Numbered from the stretch's first letter, positions 1 to 8,709 are shown. The stretch is 64,000 bases of DNA from CAYNXB01 sp964401045 (GCA_964401045.1 CAYNXB010000003.1:11552-75551), one strand, 5' to 3'. Program-made: numbers and translations. The notes: a model not told the origin generated them from the sequence alone.

Positions 1-272
1 CCGGGCGAGGAGATCGACAGTACTGCGCGGCTCACGCGCGCCTCGTCCATCGCCGCGAGCGATGCTTCCGGGGTCCATGCCATCACCGCGTCGACCCCGG
101 TGGCGAAGCGATCCATCCAGCGCTTGGCAAGCGGCTTGTAGAACGGCGGCAGGAAATGGTGGTGCACGTCGATCGCGCTGGTGGCGAAGTGCGGAGCGTC
201 GGCTGCCCTGAGCGATCCGCCCAACGCCAGCGCGGCGGCTCCACCGATCACGGCCCTGCGGGAGCAGATCAC
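1..272 (-). CDS. Amidohydrolase-family protein, Tat-exported (3' part cut by window edge)
   Basis: The first 90 codons of a gene that continues beyond base 1. It starts at a GTG whose last two bases are the first two of the TGA of the upstream amidohydrolase (GTGA overlap), so the two are co-translated. The N-terminus has a Tat-type signal (SRRAVIGGAAALALGG, cleaved near RAADA). It is followed by the metal-binding HxH of the amidohydrolase superfamily in IDVHHHF, then a segment MDEARVSRAVLSIS typical of amidohydrolase_2 (ACMSD/gamma-resorcylate-decarboxylase-like) proteins. Probably a periplasmic decarboxylase or hydrolase of the catabolic cluster. The substrate cannot be told from this fragment. 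Confidence 0.8.
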   Translation of the reverse strand, partial: MICSRRAVIGGAAALALGGSLRAADAPHFATSAIDVHHHFLPPFYKPLAKRWMDRFATGVDAVMAWTPEASLAAMDEARVSRAVLSISSP

Positions 273-1345
273 AGCTTGAACACCTTCGCGGCGTTGCCCT
301 CGAACAAGGCATGCTTTCGGGCCGGCGAAAGTGGCATTTCTTCTACCATGCGGACGGCTTCTCCCTGGTCTTCGAATGGATAGTCGGTGGCGTAGAGCAC
401 ACGGTCCGGGCCGAGCACTTTGAGGGCCATGTCCAGCTGCGGCCAGTAGTTCATCCCGCTGGTCGTCACCCACAGGTTCTCCCGGATGTAATCGCCAGGC
501 GGTCGGCGCAGCGTTGCCGGGCCGCGCAGGTTGAAGCGATAGCGGTTGTCGATCCGCGGCAGCCAGAATGGCAACGCTTCGCCCATGTGGCCGACTACGA
601 TGCGAAGCCGGGGAAAACGATCGAACAGGCCGGACTGTATCAGGCGCAGCACATGGGTGCCGACTTCGACTGCGTAGGCCCACGCGGGGCCACCGACGAC
701 CGGCCCGGTCATCATCATGTTCATCGCACCCGCGGGTTCGCGCGGATGGATGTAGAGCGGCGCGTCCAGCGCCTCGAGCGCTTCGAAGATCGGCAGATAC
801 TTCGGTGTATCGAGATACTCGCCGTTGGTGTGGCTGTTGACGATTGCGCCCTTGATGCCGGGCAGCTTCATCGCTCGCTCGAGTTCGCGAACCGCTCCGC
901 CCGGGTCTTGCGGCGCCAGCGCGGCGAGGGCGGCAAAGCGCGCCGGATATCGCGCACAGGCCGTAGAGGCGTAGTCGTTCGCCTCCGTCGCCAGGCTCGT
1001 CGCAGTCGCGGCATCGAAGGCCTGCACGCCTGGGGAGCTGAGCAGCAGCAATTGCATGTCGATGCCGTCGGCATCCATTGCCGCGATCCGTTGCTCACTT
1101 AAATCGATCAGCGAGCGGGCCAGCGAGGCGGCAGGCCCCGATGTGGTGATGAGCTGTAGTTCGGCGGTGCTGGATTTCGCGTTCTGGGTAAGCACGCCGG
1201 GCGAGAGGAACCCTTCCTCGCAGGCGATGCGGCGATAGGCCCGCCTGGAACCGGCCGCCGCTCCGGGTGCGACGGTTAGCGCGGCGCCTGCTGCCAGTGC
1301 CGCGATCGCCGTGCGGCGATCGATAGCTGATTTTCTTCGCCGCAC
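269..1345 (-). CDS. Amidohydrolase_2 family protein (ACMSD/resorcylate decarboxylase-like), Tat signal
   Basis: A 358-aa protein starting at GTG 1345 behind a GGGAGGGG ribosome site. N-terminal RRxxxxxDRRTAIAALAAGAAL looks like a Tat signal. The TIM-barrel amidohydrolase_2 fold is shown by LYIHPREP (about residues 195-205), VVGHMGEALPFWLPRID and the C-terminal ATDYPFED, which carry the later His and Asp metal ligands. The first metal motif is ACEEGF (residues 41-46) instead of HxH. Resorcylate-decarboxylase relatives also use a Glu here (EEHF/EEAF types), so a non-hydrolytic decarboxylation is possible. First gene of a two-gene unit transcribed leftward, with an ATTC-N10-GAAT site 18 bp before its start. 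Confidence 0.82.
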   Translation of the reverse strand: MRRRKSAIDRRTAIAALAAGAALTVAPGAAAGSRRAYRRIACEEGFLSPGVLTQNAKSSTAELQLITTSGPAASLARSLIDLSEQRIAAMDADGIDMQLLLLSSPGVQAFDAATATSLATEANDYASTACARYPARFAALAALAPQDPGGAVRELERAMKLPGIKGAIVNSHTNGEYLDTPKYLPIFEALEALDAPLYIHPREPAGAMNMMMTGPVVGGPAWAYAVEVGTHVLRLIQSGLFDRFPRLRIVVGHMGEALPFWLPRIDNRYRFNLRGPATLRRPPGDYIRENLWVTTSGMNYWPQLDMALKVLGPDRVLYATDYPFEDQGEAVRMVEEMPLSPARKHALFEGNAAKVFKL

Positions 1346-1362
1346 AGACCCCTCCCAATTTT

Positions 1363-1380
1363 ATTCTCTTGTGCGGGAAT
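1363..1380 (-). promoter_or_regulatory. Operator-like site D (ATTC-N10-GAAT)
   Basis: On the minus strand the site reads ATTCCCGCACAAGAGAAT. It lies 17 bp before the start of the amidohydrolase at 1345. It is one of seven copies of the same 18-bp inverted repeat in front of the genes of this cluster. The likely binder is the TetR-family protein encoded at 8065-8709 (inference). Confidence 0.7.
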
Positions 1381-1473
1381 TATGCGGGGAACGCCGTGCT
1401 AGGCAATCGAATTCGCCCATCGCCGTCCGGCTGCGGCGGCAAATCGGATTGCCACGCCGGCATCGCCTGATAA

Positions 1474-1491
1474 ATTCGTGCAAACAGGAAT
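1474..1491 (+). promoter_or_regulatory. Operator-like site C (ATTC-N10-GAAT)
   Basis: The site reads ATTCGTGCAAACAGGAAT and ends 15 bp before the GTG start of the MFS gene at 1507. With site D it gives each arm of the divergent promoter region 1346-1506 its own copy. Confidence 0.7.
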
Positions 1492-1506
1492 AATATCGGG
1501 AGGCGC

Positions 1507-2694
1507 GTGCTGGCGATGGGGGAATTCCGGCACGGCTGGCGTGTAGTGGTCGGCGCAGCTTTGGGCGCCGGGCTCGGCATCGCCGGGCTCCTCACTTACA
1601 ACATGGGCCTGTTTGCGGAGGGCCTCTCCCGTGACCTCGGACTTAGCCGGACCGGCTATGGTGTCGCGTTTTTCGGAGCGACATTGGCGCTTGCGATTGC
1701 GATGCCGCTGGTCGGCCGCGCGGTCGATCGGTTCGGTGCGCGTACGACGGCCGCGTTCGGGGCGCTGGCGCTTGCCCTTGGCTTCGTGGCCCTGTCGCGC
1801 GTCGAATCGGTGGCCGCATATGGAGTGGTTCTGGTGCTGATCGGGCTGTTCGCGGCCTCGTCCGCGCCGGTTCCGCACACGCGCGCGGTCGCCGGGGCTT
1901 TCGCCCGATCGCGGGGACTGGCGCTGGGGCTGACCCAGGTGGGGATCGGTCTGTCGGCAGCCCTGGTTCCGCCCATCGTAGCGGTACAGGTCGCGCATCA
2001 CGGCTGGCGCAGCGGGTTCCTCATCCTTGCGGGCCTGGCGGCCGTCGCGATCATACCGATCCTGTTTGGATTGCCCGGCCGCTCGGCAACGCAAGCGGAT
2101 GATTCGCGAGAGGACGCCACGGCGTTCACCGCCGTGCGCAAGTCCCGCGCCTACCTGCTGCAGCTCGCGGCGTTTACAATCATGGCGCTCGCGTTCGCCG
2201 GGCTGCTGTCGCATTTCGTCCCGCTGCTGCGAGAAGCCGGCGTGTCGATCGAGCAGGCGGGGGCATTCGCGGGAATGATCGGCCTGTCCGTGATCTGTAC
2301 GCGTGTTGTGGTTGGCTGGCTGGCGGACAGGATGGAACCGGCCTGGCTCGGCGCGGCGAGCTGCGTCGCGTGCGCGGCTGGCTGTCTTGCATTGGCGTTG
2401 GGCGGCGCGGACCTTGCGCCCGTCGCCGCAGTGGCGCTTGGCGCTGCGATGGGTGCGGAGGCGGATCTCCTCGGCATCCTTACCGCCCGCAATTTTCCGA
2501 TGGCGGCTTACAGCCGTGCCTATGCGCTGCAATACGCCGCCTTCGGCGTGGCGGGCGGGGTGAGCCCGGTGTGGATCGGTTATCTCGCCGATGTCACCGG
2601 CGGATACGACGCCGCCTTGTTCGCTTCAGCCGCTGGGCTCTTCATTCCAGTTGCGCTGTTCTGTTTCCTGCCGGGCACCATCCGGCGCGATTGA
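1507..2694 (+). CDS. MFS transporter (12 TM)
   Basis: A 395-aa hydrophobic protein with about twelve membrane segments. The MFS loop-2/3 signature is seen as GRAVDRFGARTTAAFGALAL (about residues 70-90), and a second half-repeat has VVGWLADRMEP. The sequence resembles monocarboxylate/oxalate-formate-type carriers more than drug pumps (inference). GTG 1507 sits 4 bases after GGGAGG, while an in-frame ATG at 1516 has the more usual spacing, so the start may be either. It lies between the amidohydrolases and the TonB receptor and probably imports the cluster's substrate, or an intermediate, across the inner membrane. Confidence 0.85.
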   Translation: MLAMGEFRHGWRVVVGAALGAGLGIAGLLTYNMGLFAEGLSRDLGLSRTGYGVAFFGATLALAIAMPLVGRAVDRFGARTTAAFGALALALGFVALSRVESVAAYGVVLVLIGLFAASSAPVPHTRAVAGAFARSRGLALGLTQVGIGLSAALVPPIVAVQVAHHGWRSGFLILAGLAAVAIIPILFGLPGRSATQADDSREDATAFTAVRKSRAYLLQLAAFTIMALAFAGLLSHFVPLLREAGVSIEQAGAFAGMIGLSVICTRVVVGWLADRMEPAWLGAASCVACAAGCLALALGGADLAPVAAVALGAAMGAEADLLGILTARNFPMAAYSRAYALQYAAFGVAGGVSPVWIGYLADVTGGYDAALFASAAGLFIPVALFCFLPGTIRRD

Positions 2695-2757
2695 ACTTCC
2701 TGACTCTACCGTGTCTCGACGGTCACGCTCGCCCCGATTTTTGCGTCCGGGACAAAA

Positions 2758-2775
2758 ATTCTTGCCCAACGGAAT
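2758..2775 (+). promoter_or_regulatory. Operator-like site A1 (ATTC-N10-GAAT)
   Basis: The site reads ATTCTTGCCCAACGGAAT. It is the upstream member of a tandem pair before the TonB-dependent receptor. The start of the second copy is 22 bp downstream, about two helical turns, so two bound dimers would lie on the same face. Confidence 0.72.
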
Positions 2776-2779
2776 AAAA

Positions 2780-2797
2780 ATTCCTAGCCTAAGGAAT
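2780..2797 (+). promoter_or_regulatory. Operator-like site A2 (ATTC-N10-GAAT)
   Basis: The site reads ATTCCTAGCCTAAGGAAT and is the downstream copy of the tandem pair. It ends 22 bp before the ATG at 2820. Confidence 0.72.
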
Positions 2798-2819
2798 ATA
2801 AGCCTTTGGGAGAGGAACG

Positions 2820-5273
2820 ATGGCCTTGAAACTCTGGGGAGTGTCGGTGTTGGCGGTTTTGGCCGCCGTTCCGATGGATGCAGCGCTGGCGCAGGAATCC
2901 GCCGATGGTGGCAGCGAAGGCGGAATCGCCGAGATCATCGTCACCGCGCAGCATGTGGAGGAAAGTGCGCAACGCGCCCCTATCGCGATCGACGTGGTCA
3001 GTGGCGACGAACTCGTGAGCCAGGGTGTTCATCGTCCGGAAGATTTGACCAAGCTCGTCCCGGCGCTGTCGATCACCAACAACGGCGGGCCTTACTCGGT
3101 GTTCTTCGTTCGCGGCGTGGGCAACTCGACGCTCAACGCCTATTCCGACCCGGGCATCGCGTTCAATTACGACGGCGTCTACATCGGGCGCCCGTCATCC
3201 ACGAGCGGGACTTTCTATGACCTCGAACGCGTTGAGGTTCTCAAGGGGCCGCAGGGCACGCTCTACGGGCGAAACGCGACCGGTGGCGCGATCAACGTTA
3301 TCCCCGCGCGCCCGGTAAAGGGTGAGACGTCTGCGAACCTGGTTGCCAGCTACGGCAACTATGACGCCCTCAGCCTTCAGGGCGCGGTCAACCTTGCCGT
3401 CGGCGACGAGAGCGCGGTGCGCGTGGCCGGCAATTACGTTAAACACGACCCGTATCTCGACGACGGGACGGGCGATCTCGACGAATACGGTTTCCGAGCC
3501 CAGTTCGCGACCAACATCGGCGCCATTGCCGACCTGCGTATCGCGGCCGATTACGCCCATCAGGGCGGGGTTGGTTCGTACTCAACCTACGCGGGCATCG
3601 CGGTGCCGAACTTCGGCCAGACCGGCTTTGCAGGTTACAGTTTCGTGCCCAGCGGCTTTGGACCGGACAACGGCATACTCAGTCCTGAATCGCAGGCTTA
3701 CGACGCCGCGCTGTTCGTTCGCCAGGCAGGGCGCGCGGGCAAGTTTATCCAAGGCGTGCCCTACAACGACAACGACTATTGGGGCGTGCAGGCCGAACTC
3801 AATGTCGATGTCGGCCCCGGCACCCTGACGATCCTGCCGGCTTATCGCGAAGCGTCGCTCGACAATCTCTTCACCGCCGGCATGAACGGCGCGAAGACCA
3901 ACGAGAAGGACAAGCAGACGAGCCTCGAAGTCCGCTATGCGGGCAACATTGGTGACCGGGCGGACATCGTCGTCGGTGGTTACTATTTCCGTGAGCGGAT
4001 CTCGACCTACACCTACTTCTCGCAGTTTACCCTCGTGCCGTACCAGGATTTCGACACCGGAACCGATTCCTACGCGACTTTCGGCAAGCTGACCTACGAG
4101 GTGGCGCCGGGGCTCAAGCTGACAGCGGCGGGCCGTTACACCTGGGACAAGAAGAAGTTCGACGGTTTGTCGGACGTCTACATCCTGTTCTGCGGCAACC
4201 CGGGGGTGAACCCGCCGAACATGTGCCCGACGCTGCCGTTCATCCCGTTGGTCGATACGGCCGCGGAGCTGCGCGACTTCTACGCGGATGCCGGCATCCC
4301 GGTGACCAACGTTCCGCTTTACGTGCTGCCGCCCTTCGCCGGCGGATCGCAGACCGCGCCGTTCGTGCTCAATGCGCCGATCGCGATCAGCGACCAGAAG
4401 CTCAACAACAACAAGTTCACCTACCGGCTGGCGGCGGAATACGAAATCTCGCCGGACAACATGCTCTACGCGAGCTACGAGACCGGTTACCATTCGGGCG
4501 GTTTCGCGTTCGCGCGCGGGCTGGAAACCTACAAGCCCGAGACGCTCGATGCGTGGACCATCGGCAGCAAGAACCGGTTCGCCAACAACACCGTGCAGCT
4601 GAACCTCGAAGGCTTCTACTGGAAGTATCACGACCAGCAGATCAGCCAGTTCGGCTACGACCTGAGCACGCCGCCGACGACCGTGTTTCTCACCCGCAAC
4701 ATCGGCCAGGCCACGATGTACGGCTTCGACGCCGATCTCCAGGTGTTGCCGGCGCCGAACACGTTGCTGGGCGCCAGCGTGCAGTATCTGCACAGCAACT
4801 ACGACAGCTTCCTCTACTACGTGCCCAACCAGGGTCTGCCGCCGATCACCACCTGCGGCACGTCGCCGACGACGCAGACGGTCAACGGAAGCACGGTGGC
4901 GGTCTATGCGGTCGATTGCTCGGGCAAGGATGCGCTAAACTCGCCCAAGTGGTCGATCAACGTGATGGGTGAGCAGACTGTTCCGCTGGGGGATTACAAG
5001 CTCGTGCTCCAGGCCGACGGACGCTATCGCACCAGGGCGGAGATCGACGGCGCTTTCAACCCGTTCCTGAGCGCGGATAGCACTTTCACCGCCGACGCTT
5101 CGATCACATTCGGACCGGAGGATGACCAGTGGTACGTCACCGGCTTCATCAACAACATCGGCGACGAGCGGCGCCTGTCGACGGTATCGCTGGTGACCAA
5201 CGTCAATGCCTTTGTCACCACCTACGAAGCTCCGCGGACTTACGGCCTCCGGGTCGGCTTCAAGCTGCGGTAG
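2820..5273 (+). CDS. TonB-dependent outer membrane receptor
   Basis: An 817-aa protein of normal TBDT length. The signal peptide ends near AALAQ (residues 1-25). A TonB-box-like EIIVTAQ (38-44) is followed by a plug domain (SAQRAPIAIDVVSGDELVSQG, then LERVEVLKGPQGTLYGRNATGGAIN). The rest is a 22-strand barrel ending RTYGLRVGFKLR. The start is the ATG behind GGGAGAGGAAC. Its place in a degradation cluster suggests uptake of the bulky or scarce substrate rather than iron-siderophore, a typical sphingomonad use of TBDTs (inference). It has the only doubled operator of the cluster, so it may be the most tightly controlled gene. Confidence 0.93.
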   Translation: MALKLWGVSVLAVLAAVPMDAALAQESADGGSEGGIAEIIVTAQHVEESAQRAPIAIDVVSGDELVSQGVHRPEDLTKLVPALSITNNGGPYSVFFVRGVGNSTLNAYSDPGIAFNYDGVYIGRPSSTSGTFYDLERVEVLKGPQGTLYGRNATGGAINVIPARPVKGETSANLVASYGNYDALSLQGAVNLAVGDESAVRVAGNYVKHDPYLDDGTGDLDEYGFRAQFATNIGAIADLRIAADYAHQGGVGSYSTYAGIAVPNFGQTGFAGYSFVPSGFGPDNGILSPESQAYDAALFVRQAGRAGKFIQGVPYNDNDYWGVQAELNVDVGPGTLTILPAYREASLDNLFTAGMNGAKTNEKDKQTSLEVRYAGNIGDRADIVVGGYYFRERISTYTYFSQFTLVPYQDFDTGTDSYATFGKLTYEVAPGLKLTAAGRYTWDKKKFDGLSDVYILFCGNPGVNPPNMCPTLPFIPLVDTAAELRDFYADAGIPVTNVPLYVLPPFAGGSQTAPFVLNAPIAISDQKLNNNKFTYRLAAEYEISPDNMLYASYETGYHSGGFAFARGLETYKPETLDAWTIGSKNRFANNTVQLNLEGFYWKYHDQQISQFGYDLSTPPTTVFLTRNIGQATMYGFDADLQVLPAPNTLLGASVQYLHSNYDSFLYYVPNQGLPPITTCGTSPTTQTVNGSTVAVYAVDCSGKDALNSPKWSINVMGEQTVPLGDYKLVLQADGRYRTRAEIDGAFNPFLSADSTFTADASITFGPEDDQWYVTGFINNIGDERRLSTVSLVTNVNAFVTTYEAPRTYGLRVGFKLR

Positions 5274-5319
5274 AATTGCGATGGATTCTGCATCGTGGAG
5301 AGAGCACCAACGCGAAGGA

Positions 5320-5337
5320 ATTCGCGACCAAGGGAAT
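5320..5337 (+). promoter_or_regulatory. Operator-like site F (ATTC-N10-GAAT)
   Basis: The site reads ATTCGCGACCAAGGGAAT and ends only 8 bp before the ATG at 5346. Its right end AAGGGAA doubles as the apparent Shine-Dalgarno sequence. A bound protein or an operator-start transcript would therefore leave almost no leader. Confidence 0.65.
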
Positions 5338-5345
5338 TACTGCTG

Positions 5346-6251
5346 ATGGCCTGCGTTACCGATCTGCAATTCGTCGCGCTCGCGGTGCCCGACCTGGCTG
5401 CCGAGCGTGAGTTCTTTGGCAAGACGTGGGGGCTGGTCGAGGTCGGTGAGGAAGACGGCAAGGTCTACTTCGCGGCGGAAGGCGCGCCGCATCCCTACGT
5501 CATCCGGCTGCGGCAGGACGTCGAGCGCAAGACCGACTTGATCGGGTTTTCGGCAGCCTCACGCGGGGATGTCGATGCGATCTTCGATCAGGTCAGCAAC
5601 GCCGGGGCGAAGATCATCTCGGAGCCCGGTCCGATCGAAGGGATGGACGGCGATTACGGCTTCCGCTTCTTCGATCCGGACGGGCGGGCGATGCAGGTCG
5701 CTTCCGGCGCCGTGCAGCGCGCACACCGCACGCTCGGCAAGGGTGAGGCTATCCCCATCGGGATAAGCCATGTCGTCCTGCATTCGCCCAATCATAAAGG
5801 CCTGGCCGAGTTCTACCAGCAAGCGCTGGGGTTCAGGCTTTCGGACTGGATCGGCGAGTTCATGGCGTTCCTGCGCTGTAATTCCGCGCATCACCGGCTG
5901 GCGATCCTGCCGGGGCCGCCGGCGCTCAATCACGTCGCGTTCGACGTCCAGTCGGTCGACGAACTGATGCGCGGGCTGGCCCGGATGCACGAAAATGGCG
6001 TCCATCTCAGCTGGGGCCCGGGCCGCCATACAGCGGGCGACAACACCTTCTGCTACTTCATTTCGCCCAACGGCAACGCTGTGGAATACACCTCGGATCT
6101 TGAGCACGTGGACGAGGAAACCTGGGTTCCGACGACCTACGAGCCCGGCCCCAGCACCATCGATCAGTGGGGCACGGGCCGGATCATCACCGGTAATGTC
6201 CCACACGCCGAAATGAGCCCCGACAAGGGCTTGTGGCAAGTTCCCGCCTGA
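5346..6251 (+). CDS. VOC-family two-domain extradiol-type ring-cleavage dioxygenase
   Basis: A 301-aa protein with two glyoxalase-fold modules (about 1-125 and 138-270), the layout of type I extradiol dioxygenases such as BphC/DhbC. Candidate iron ligands in the second module are H142 (SHVVLHSP), H196 (LNHVAFDV) and E247 (GNAVEYTSDLEHV). H228 and Y237 in GRHTAGDNTFCYF match the second-sphere residues of the extradiol signature approximately, not exactly. The start is ATG 5346; an upstream in-frame GTG at 5295 would run through the operator site. Probably the ring-opening step of the pathway, acting on a catechol- or hydroquinone-like intermediate. Leads into the FAD monooxygenase 21 bp downstream. 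Confidence 0.82.
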   Translation: MACVTDLQFVALAVPDLAAEREFFGKTWGLVEVGEEDGKVYFAAEGAPHPYVIRLRQDVERKTDLIGFSAASRGDVDAIFDQVSNAGAKIISEPGPIEGMDGDYGFRFFDPDGRAMQVASGAVQRAHRTLGKGEAIPIGISHVVLHSPNHKGLAEFYQQALGFRLSDWIGEFMAFLRCNSAHHRLAILPGPPALNHVAFDVQSVDELMRGLARMHENGVHLSWGPGRHTAGDNTFCYFISPNGNAVEYTSDLEHVDEETWVPTTYEPGPSTIDQWGTGRIITGNVPHAEMSPDKGLWQVPA

Positions 6252-6272
6252 GCGGCGCGCAAGGGGGCAGGG

Positions 6273-7315
6273 ATGATCCGTAACGCTTTGGTGGTCGGCG
6301 GCGGCGTCGGCGGAATGAGCGCCGCGCTCGCGCTCTCCGCCAAGGCCGTTGCGGTCGAGTTGATCGACGCCGACCCTGACTGGCGAGCCTATGGCGCGGG
6401 GATCAGCGTCACCGGCCTGTCGCTGCGCGCATTCGACGATCTCGGTATTCTTGATGAAGTGCGGGAGAAGGGCTTCGTCGGCGCGGGCATTCGCCTGCGC
6501 GCGCCCGGCGGCAGCGTCATCTTCGAAAGCCCGACGCCGCGGGCCGAGGCGCCGCCGGTCGCGCGCAGCGGGGGCATCATGCGGCCCGTGCTGCACGAGA
6601 TCATGTCGCGCCGGGTGCGCGCGGCAGGCGTTGAGGTGGTATTGGGCCTGAAGCCGGAAAGCTTCGCGCAGGAAGGGGACGGGGTCTCGGTCCGCTTCGG
6701 CGATGGCCGGACCCGGAATTATGACCTGGTGATCGCGGCAGACGGCATCAACTCCGGGACACGCGCCCGCCTGTTCCCTCAGGCGCCGGGTCCGCGCTTC
6801 ACCGGGCAGGGCTGCTGGCGGATCGTCGCCGATCGTCCTGCGGAGGTCGACCGGCCGGAGATGTTCGTTGGCGGGCCGGTCAAGCTCGGTTTCAATCCGG
6901 TTTCGCACGACAAGATGTATGCCTTTATCCTGGAGCACGTGCCCGACAACCCGTGGTACGCTGAGGAGGCGCAGCTGCCGCACGTCGCCGAGCTGCTGGC
7001 GCCGTTCGGCGGCTACGTTCCCGCGGTGAGGGCAGCGCTGGGGCCGGACTCGCTGGTCAACTACCGCCCGCTCGAATGGGTCATGCTTCCTGCGCCGTGG
7101 CACAAGGGGCGGATCGTGCTGATCGGCGATGCGGTCCACGCGACGACGCCGCACATGGCGTCCGGCGCGGGAATGGCGGTCGAGGACGGCCTGGTTCTCG
7201 CGGATGAGATCGCGGCGGCCGACGACGTGGAGCAGGCGCTGACGGCATTCACCGCGCGGCGGTTCGAGCGCGCGCGCATGGTGGTCGAAAATTCGGTCCG
7301 CATCGGCGAGATCGA
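6273..7315 (+). CDS. FAD-dependent aromatic monooxygenase, 3' end lost in assembly gap
   Basis: About 347 codons are visible before the run of N. The dinucleotide-binding motif VGGGVGGMSAALAL is at residues 7-20, the second FAD motif AADGINSGTRARLF is near 150, and LIGDAVHATTPHMASGAGMAVEDG near 285 is the conserved group A (PHBH-like) GD motif. Family members are about 370-400 aa, so only a short C-terminal tail is missing. It likely hydroxylates an aromatic ring with NAD(P)H. A second paralogue lies at 13416. The stop codon is inside the gap, and the apparent fusion with the next gene is an artefact. Confidence 0.88.
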
Positions 7316-7415
7316 NNNNNNNNNNNNNNNNNNNNNNNNNNNNNNNNNNNNNNNNNNNNNNNNNNNNNNNNNNNNNNNNNNNNNNNNNNNNNNNNNNNNN
7401 NNNNNNNNNNNNNNN
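7316..7415. other. Assembly gap, 100 N
   Basis: Exactly one hundred undetermined bases, the conventional placeholder for a gap of unknown size. It hides the end of the monooxygenase and the start of the FAH-family gene. The reading frame is open through it by chance. Confidence 0.98.
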
Positions 7416-8078
7416 TACGAGGCGATGGCGCCGGAGGAGCTGCGGGTGCGGATCGAGAAGATGATGGACGAGCGCGCCGCGGGCCTGCCGTTCGCATTCC
7501 TGAAGCTGCCAGCAAGCGTGATCGGCCCGAACGACGATGTCGTGCTGCCATACGATGTCGAGAAGCCCGATTGGGAGCTGGAGCTCGGCGTGGTGATCGG
7601 CAAGCGCGCGCACCGGATCGGCGCGGACGAAGCGATGGACCACGTCGCCGGCTACGCGGCGGTGAACGACGTGACTGCGCGCGAGCTGATCTTCCGCCGC
7701 GACGGGTCCGCGATCGGCGCCGACTGGCTGTCGGGCAAGAGCTTCCCGACGTTCCTGCCGTTCGGGCCGCTGATCGTGCCGCGGGACCAGGTGCCCAATC
7801 CTTACGATCTCAACCTCAGGCTCTCGGTCAACGGCAAGATCTACCAGGACGAGAATACGTCTGACATGATGATCTCGATCGAACGCCAGATTGCCTATCT
7901 CTCGAGCCGCTGCGTCCTCGAGCCGGGCGACATCATCTGCACCGGCTCGCCCTACGGCAACGGCTCCGCGTTCGGGGTCTTCCTCAAGCCGGGTGATGTG
8001 ATGGAGGCGACGATCGACGGGCTCGGTACGCAGCGCAACCGCTGCGTTGCCGAAGCGCGCGGGCTCAGCGTTTCCTGA
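7416..8078 (+). CDS. Fumarylacetoacetate hydrolase (FAH) family protein, 5' end lost in gap
   Basis: 220 residues of a FAH-fold catalytic domain. The metal-binding ELELGVVIGKRA carries the acidic pair, the next acidic residue is in VNDVTARELIFRR, and GDIICTGSPYGNGSAFGVFLKPGDVMEATIDGLG is the family's C-terminal signature. The complete single-domain proteins are about 280-300 aa, so roughly 60-80 N-terminal residues are in the gap. The family hydrolyses or decarboxylates acylpyruvate-like ring-fission products. It would act after the extradiol dioxygenase. Its 3' end overlaps the convergent TetR gene by 14 bp. Confidence 0.88.
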   Translation, partial: YEAMAPEELRVRIEKMMDERAAGLPFAFLKLPASVIGPNDDVVLPYDVEKPDWELELGVVIGKRAHRIGADEAMDHVAGYAAVNDVTARELIFRRDGSAIGADWLSGKSFPTFLPFGPLIVPRDQVPNPYDLNLRLSVNGKIYQDENTSDMMISIERQIAYLSSRCVLEPGDIICTGSPYGNGSAFGVFLKPGDVMEATIDGLGTQRNRCVAEARGLSVS

Positions 8079-8709
8079 GGCCGTCGATCAGCAAGCGCGT
8101 GACGAACTCTTCGTAGCGCTTGCCGAGCTCGGCCATGTCGGTGCCCTCCGGGGATAGCAGCTCGATGAGCGGCGCGCCCGCGGCGAAGAAGTCACTGATC
8201 CCGACGACCGCGAGGTGCATGAACAGCGGATCGAAGCTGCGCAGCTCACCCTCGTCGTCCAGCTCGAGAAGCTTCTCATAATTCGATAGCGGCTGGCGGT
8301 TCCATTCGCGCATCTTTTCGCGGACCTCGGCCGAGCTTGCCGAATCCAGCTCCTCAATCATCAGCCGCTGCATATGCTTGGCCGAGCGGGTAAAGCGGAA
8401 GGTGTTGTGGATCATCTCCGCCAGCAGCTCGATCGGATCGCCTTCGTCGGGCGGCGGACGGTTCGCCTCGGTGCCGATCTGCTTCGCGACTTCGAACAAC
8501 AGGTTTTCGCGCGTCCCGAAATAGTACCGCACGAGCGCAGGATCGGCGTTCGCCCGGCGTGCAACCGCGGTGCTGGTGACCTGGGCAGGGGGCAGCTCCT
8601 GCAGCAGGTCGCGCGCGGCAGTGATGAGCACCTCCCGCCCCACACCGCTTTGCGATGCAGTCGGTCTACCCTTGCCCCTACGTGTCGGCGTTTTTCCCGG
8701 TGTCGCCAT
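8065..8709 (-). CDS. TetR/AcrR-family transcriptional regulator
   Basis: A 214-aa protein. The basic N-terminus (RRGKGRPTASQSGVG) precedes a TetR helix-turn-helix (about residues 25-75: REVLITAARDLLQE, TSTAVARRANADPALVRYYFGTRENLLFEVA). The rest is an all-alpha ligand domain. It is the only DNA-binding regulator within 1-17.3 kb and reads leftward from the intergenic region holding operator site B. It is therefore the best candidate for the protein that binds the seven ATTC-N10-GAAT sites and for autoregulation (inference). Confidence 0.92.
   Translation of the reverse strand: MATPGKTPTRRGKGRPTASQSGVGREVLITAARDLLQELPPAQVTSTAVARRANADPALVRYYFGTRENLLFEVAKQIGTEANRPPPDEGDPIELLAEMIHNTFRFTRSAKHMQRLMIEELDSASSAEVREKMREWNRQPLSNYEKLLELDDEGELRSFDPLFMHLAVVGISDFFAAGAPLIELLSPEGTDMAELGKRYEEFVTRLLIDGLRKR

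Noticed and set aside
2741..2819. ECF sigma (GGAAC-N16/17-CGTT) promoter as the explanation of the GGAAT motifs
   Set aside because: The repeated half-sites are ATTC and GAAT with a fixed 10-bp spacer, which is too short for a -35/-10 pair and symmetric, so an operator fits better.
5559..7643. A 694-codon open frame on the minus strand through the VOC and monooxygenase genes
   Set aside because: It is antisense to two clear genes, Arg/His/Asp-rich, crosses the N gap and has no family motif. High GC leaves long shadow frames.
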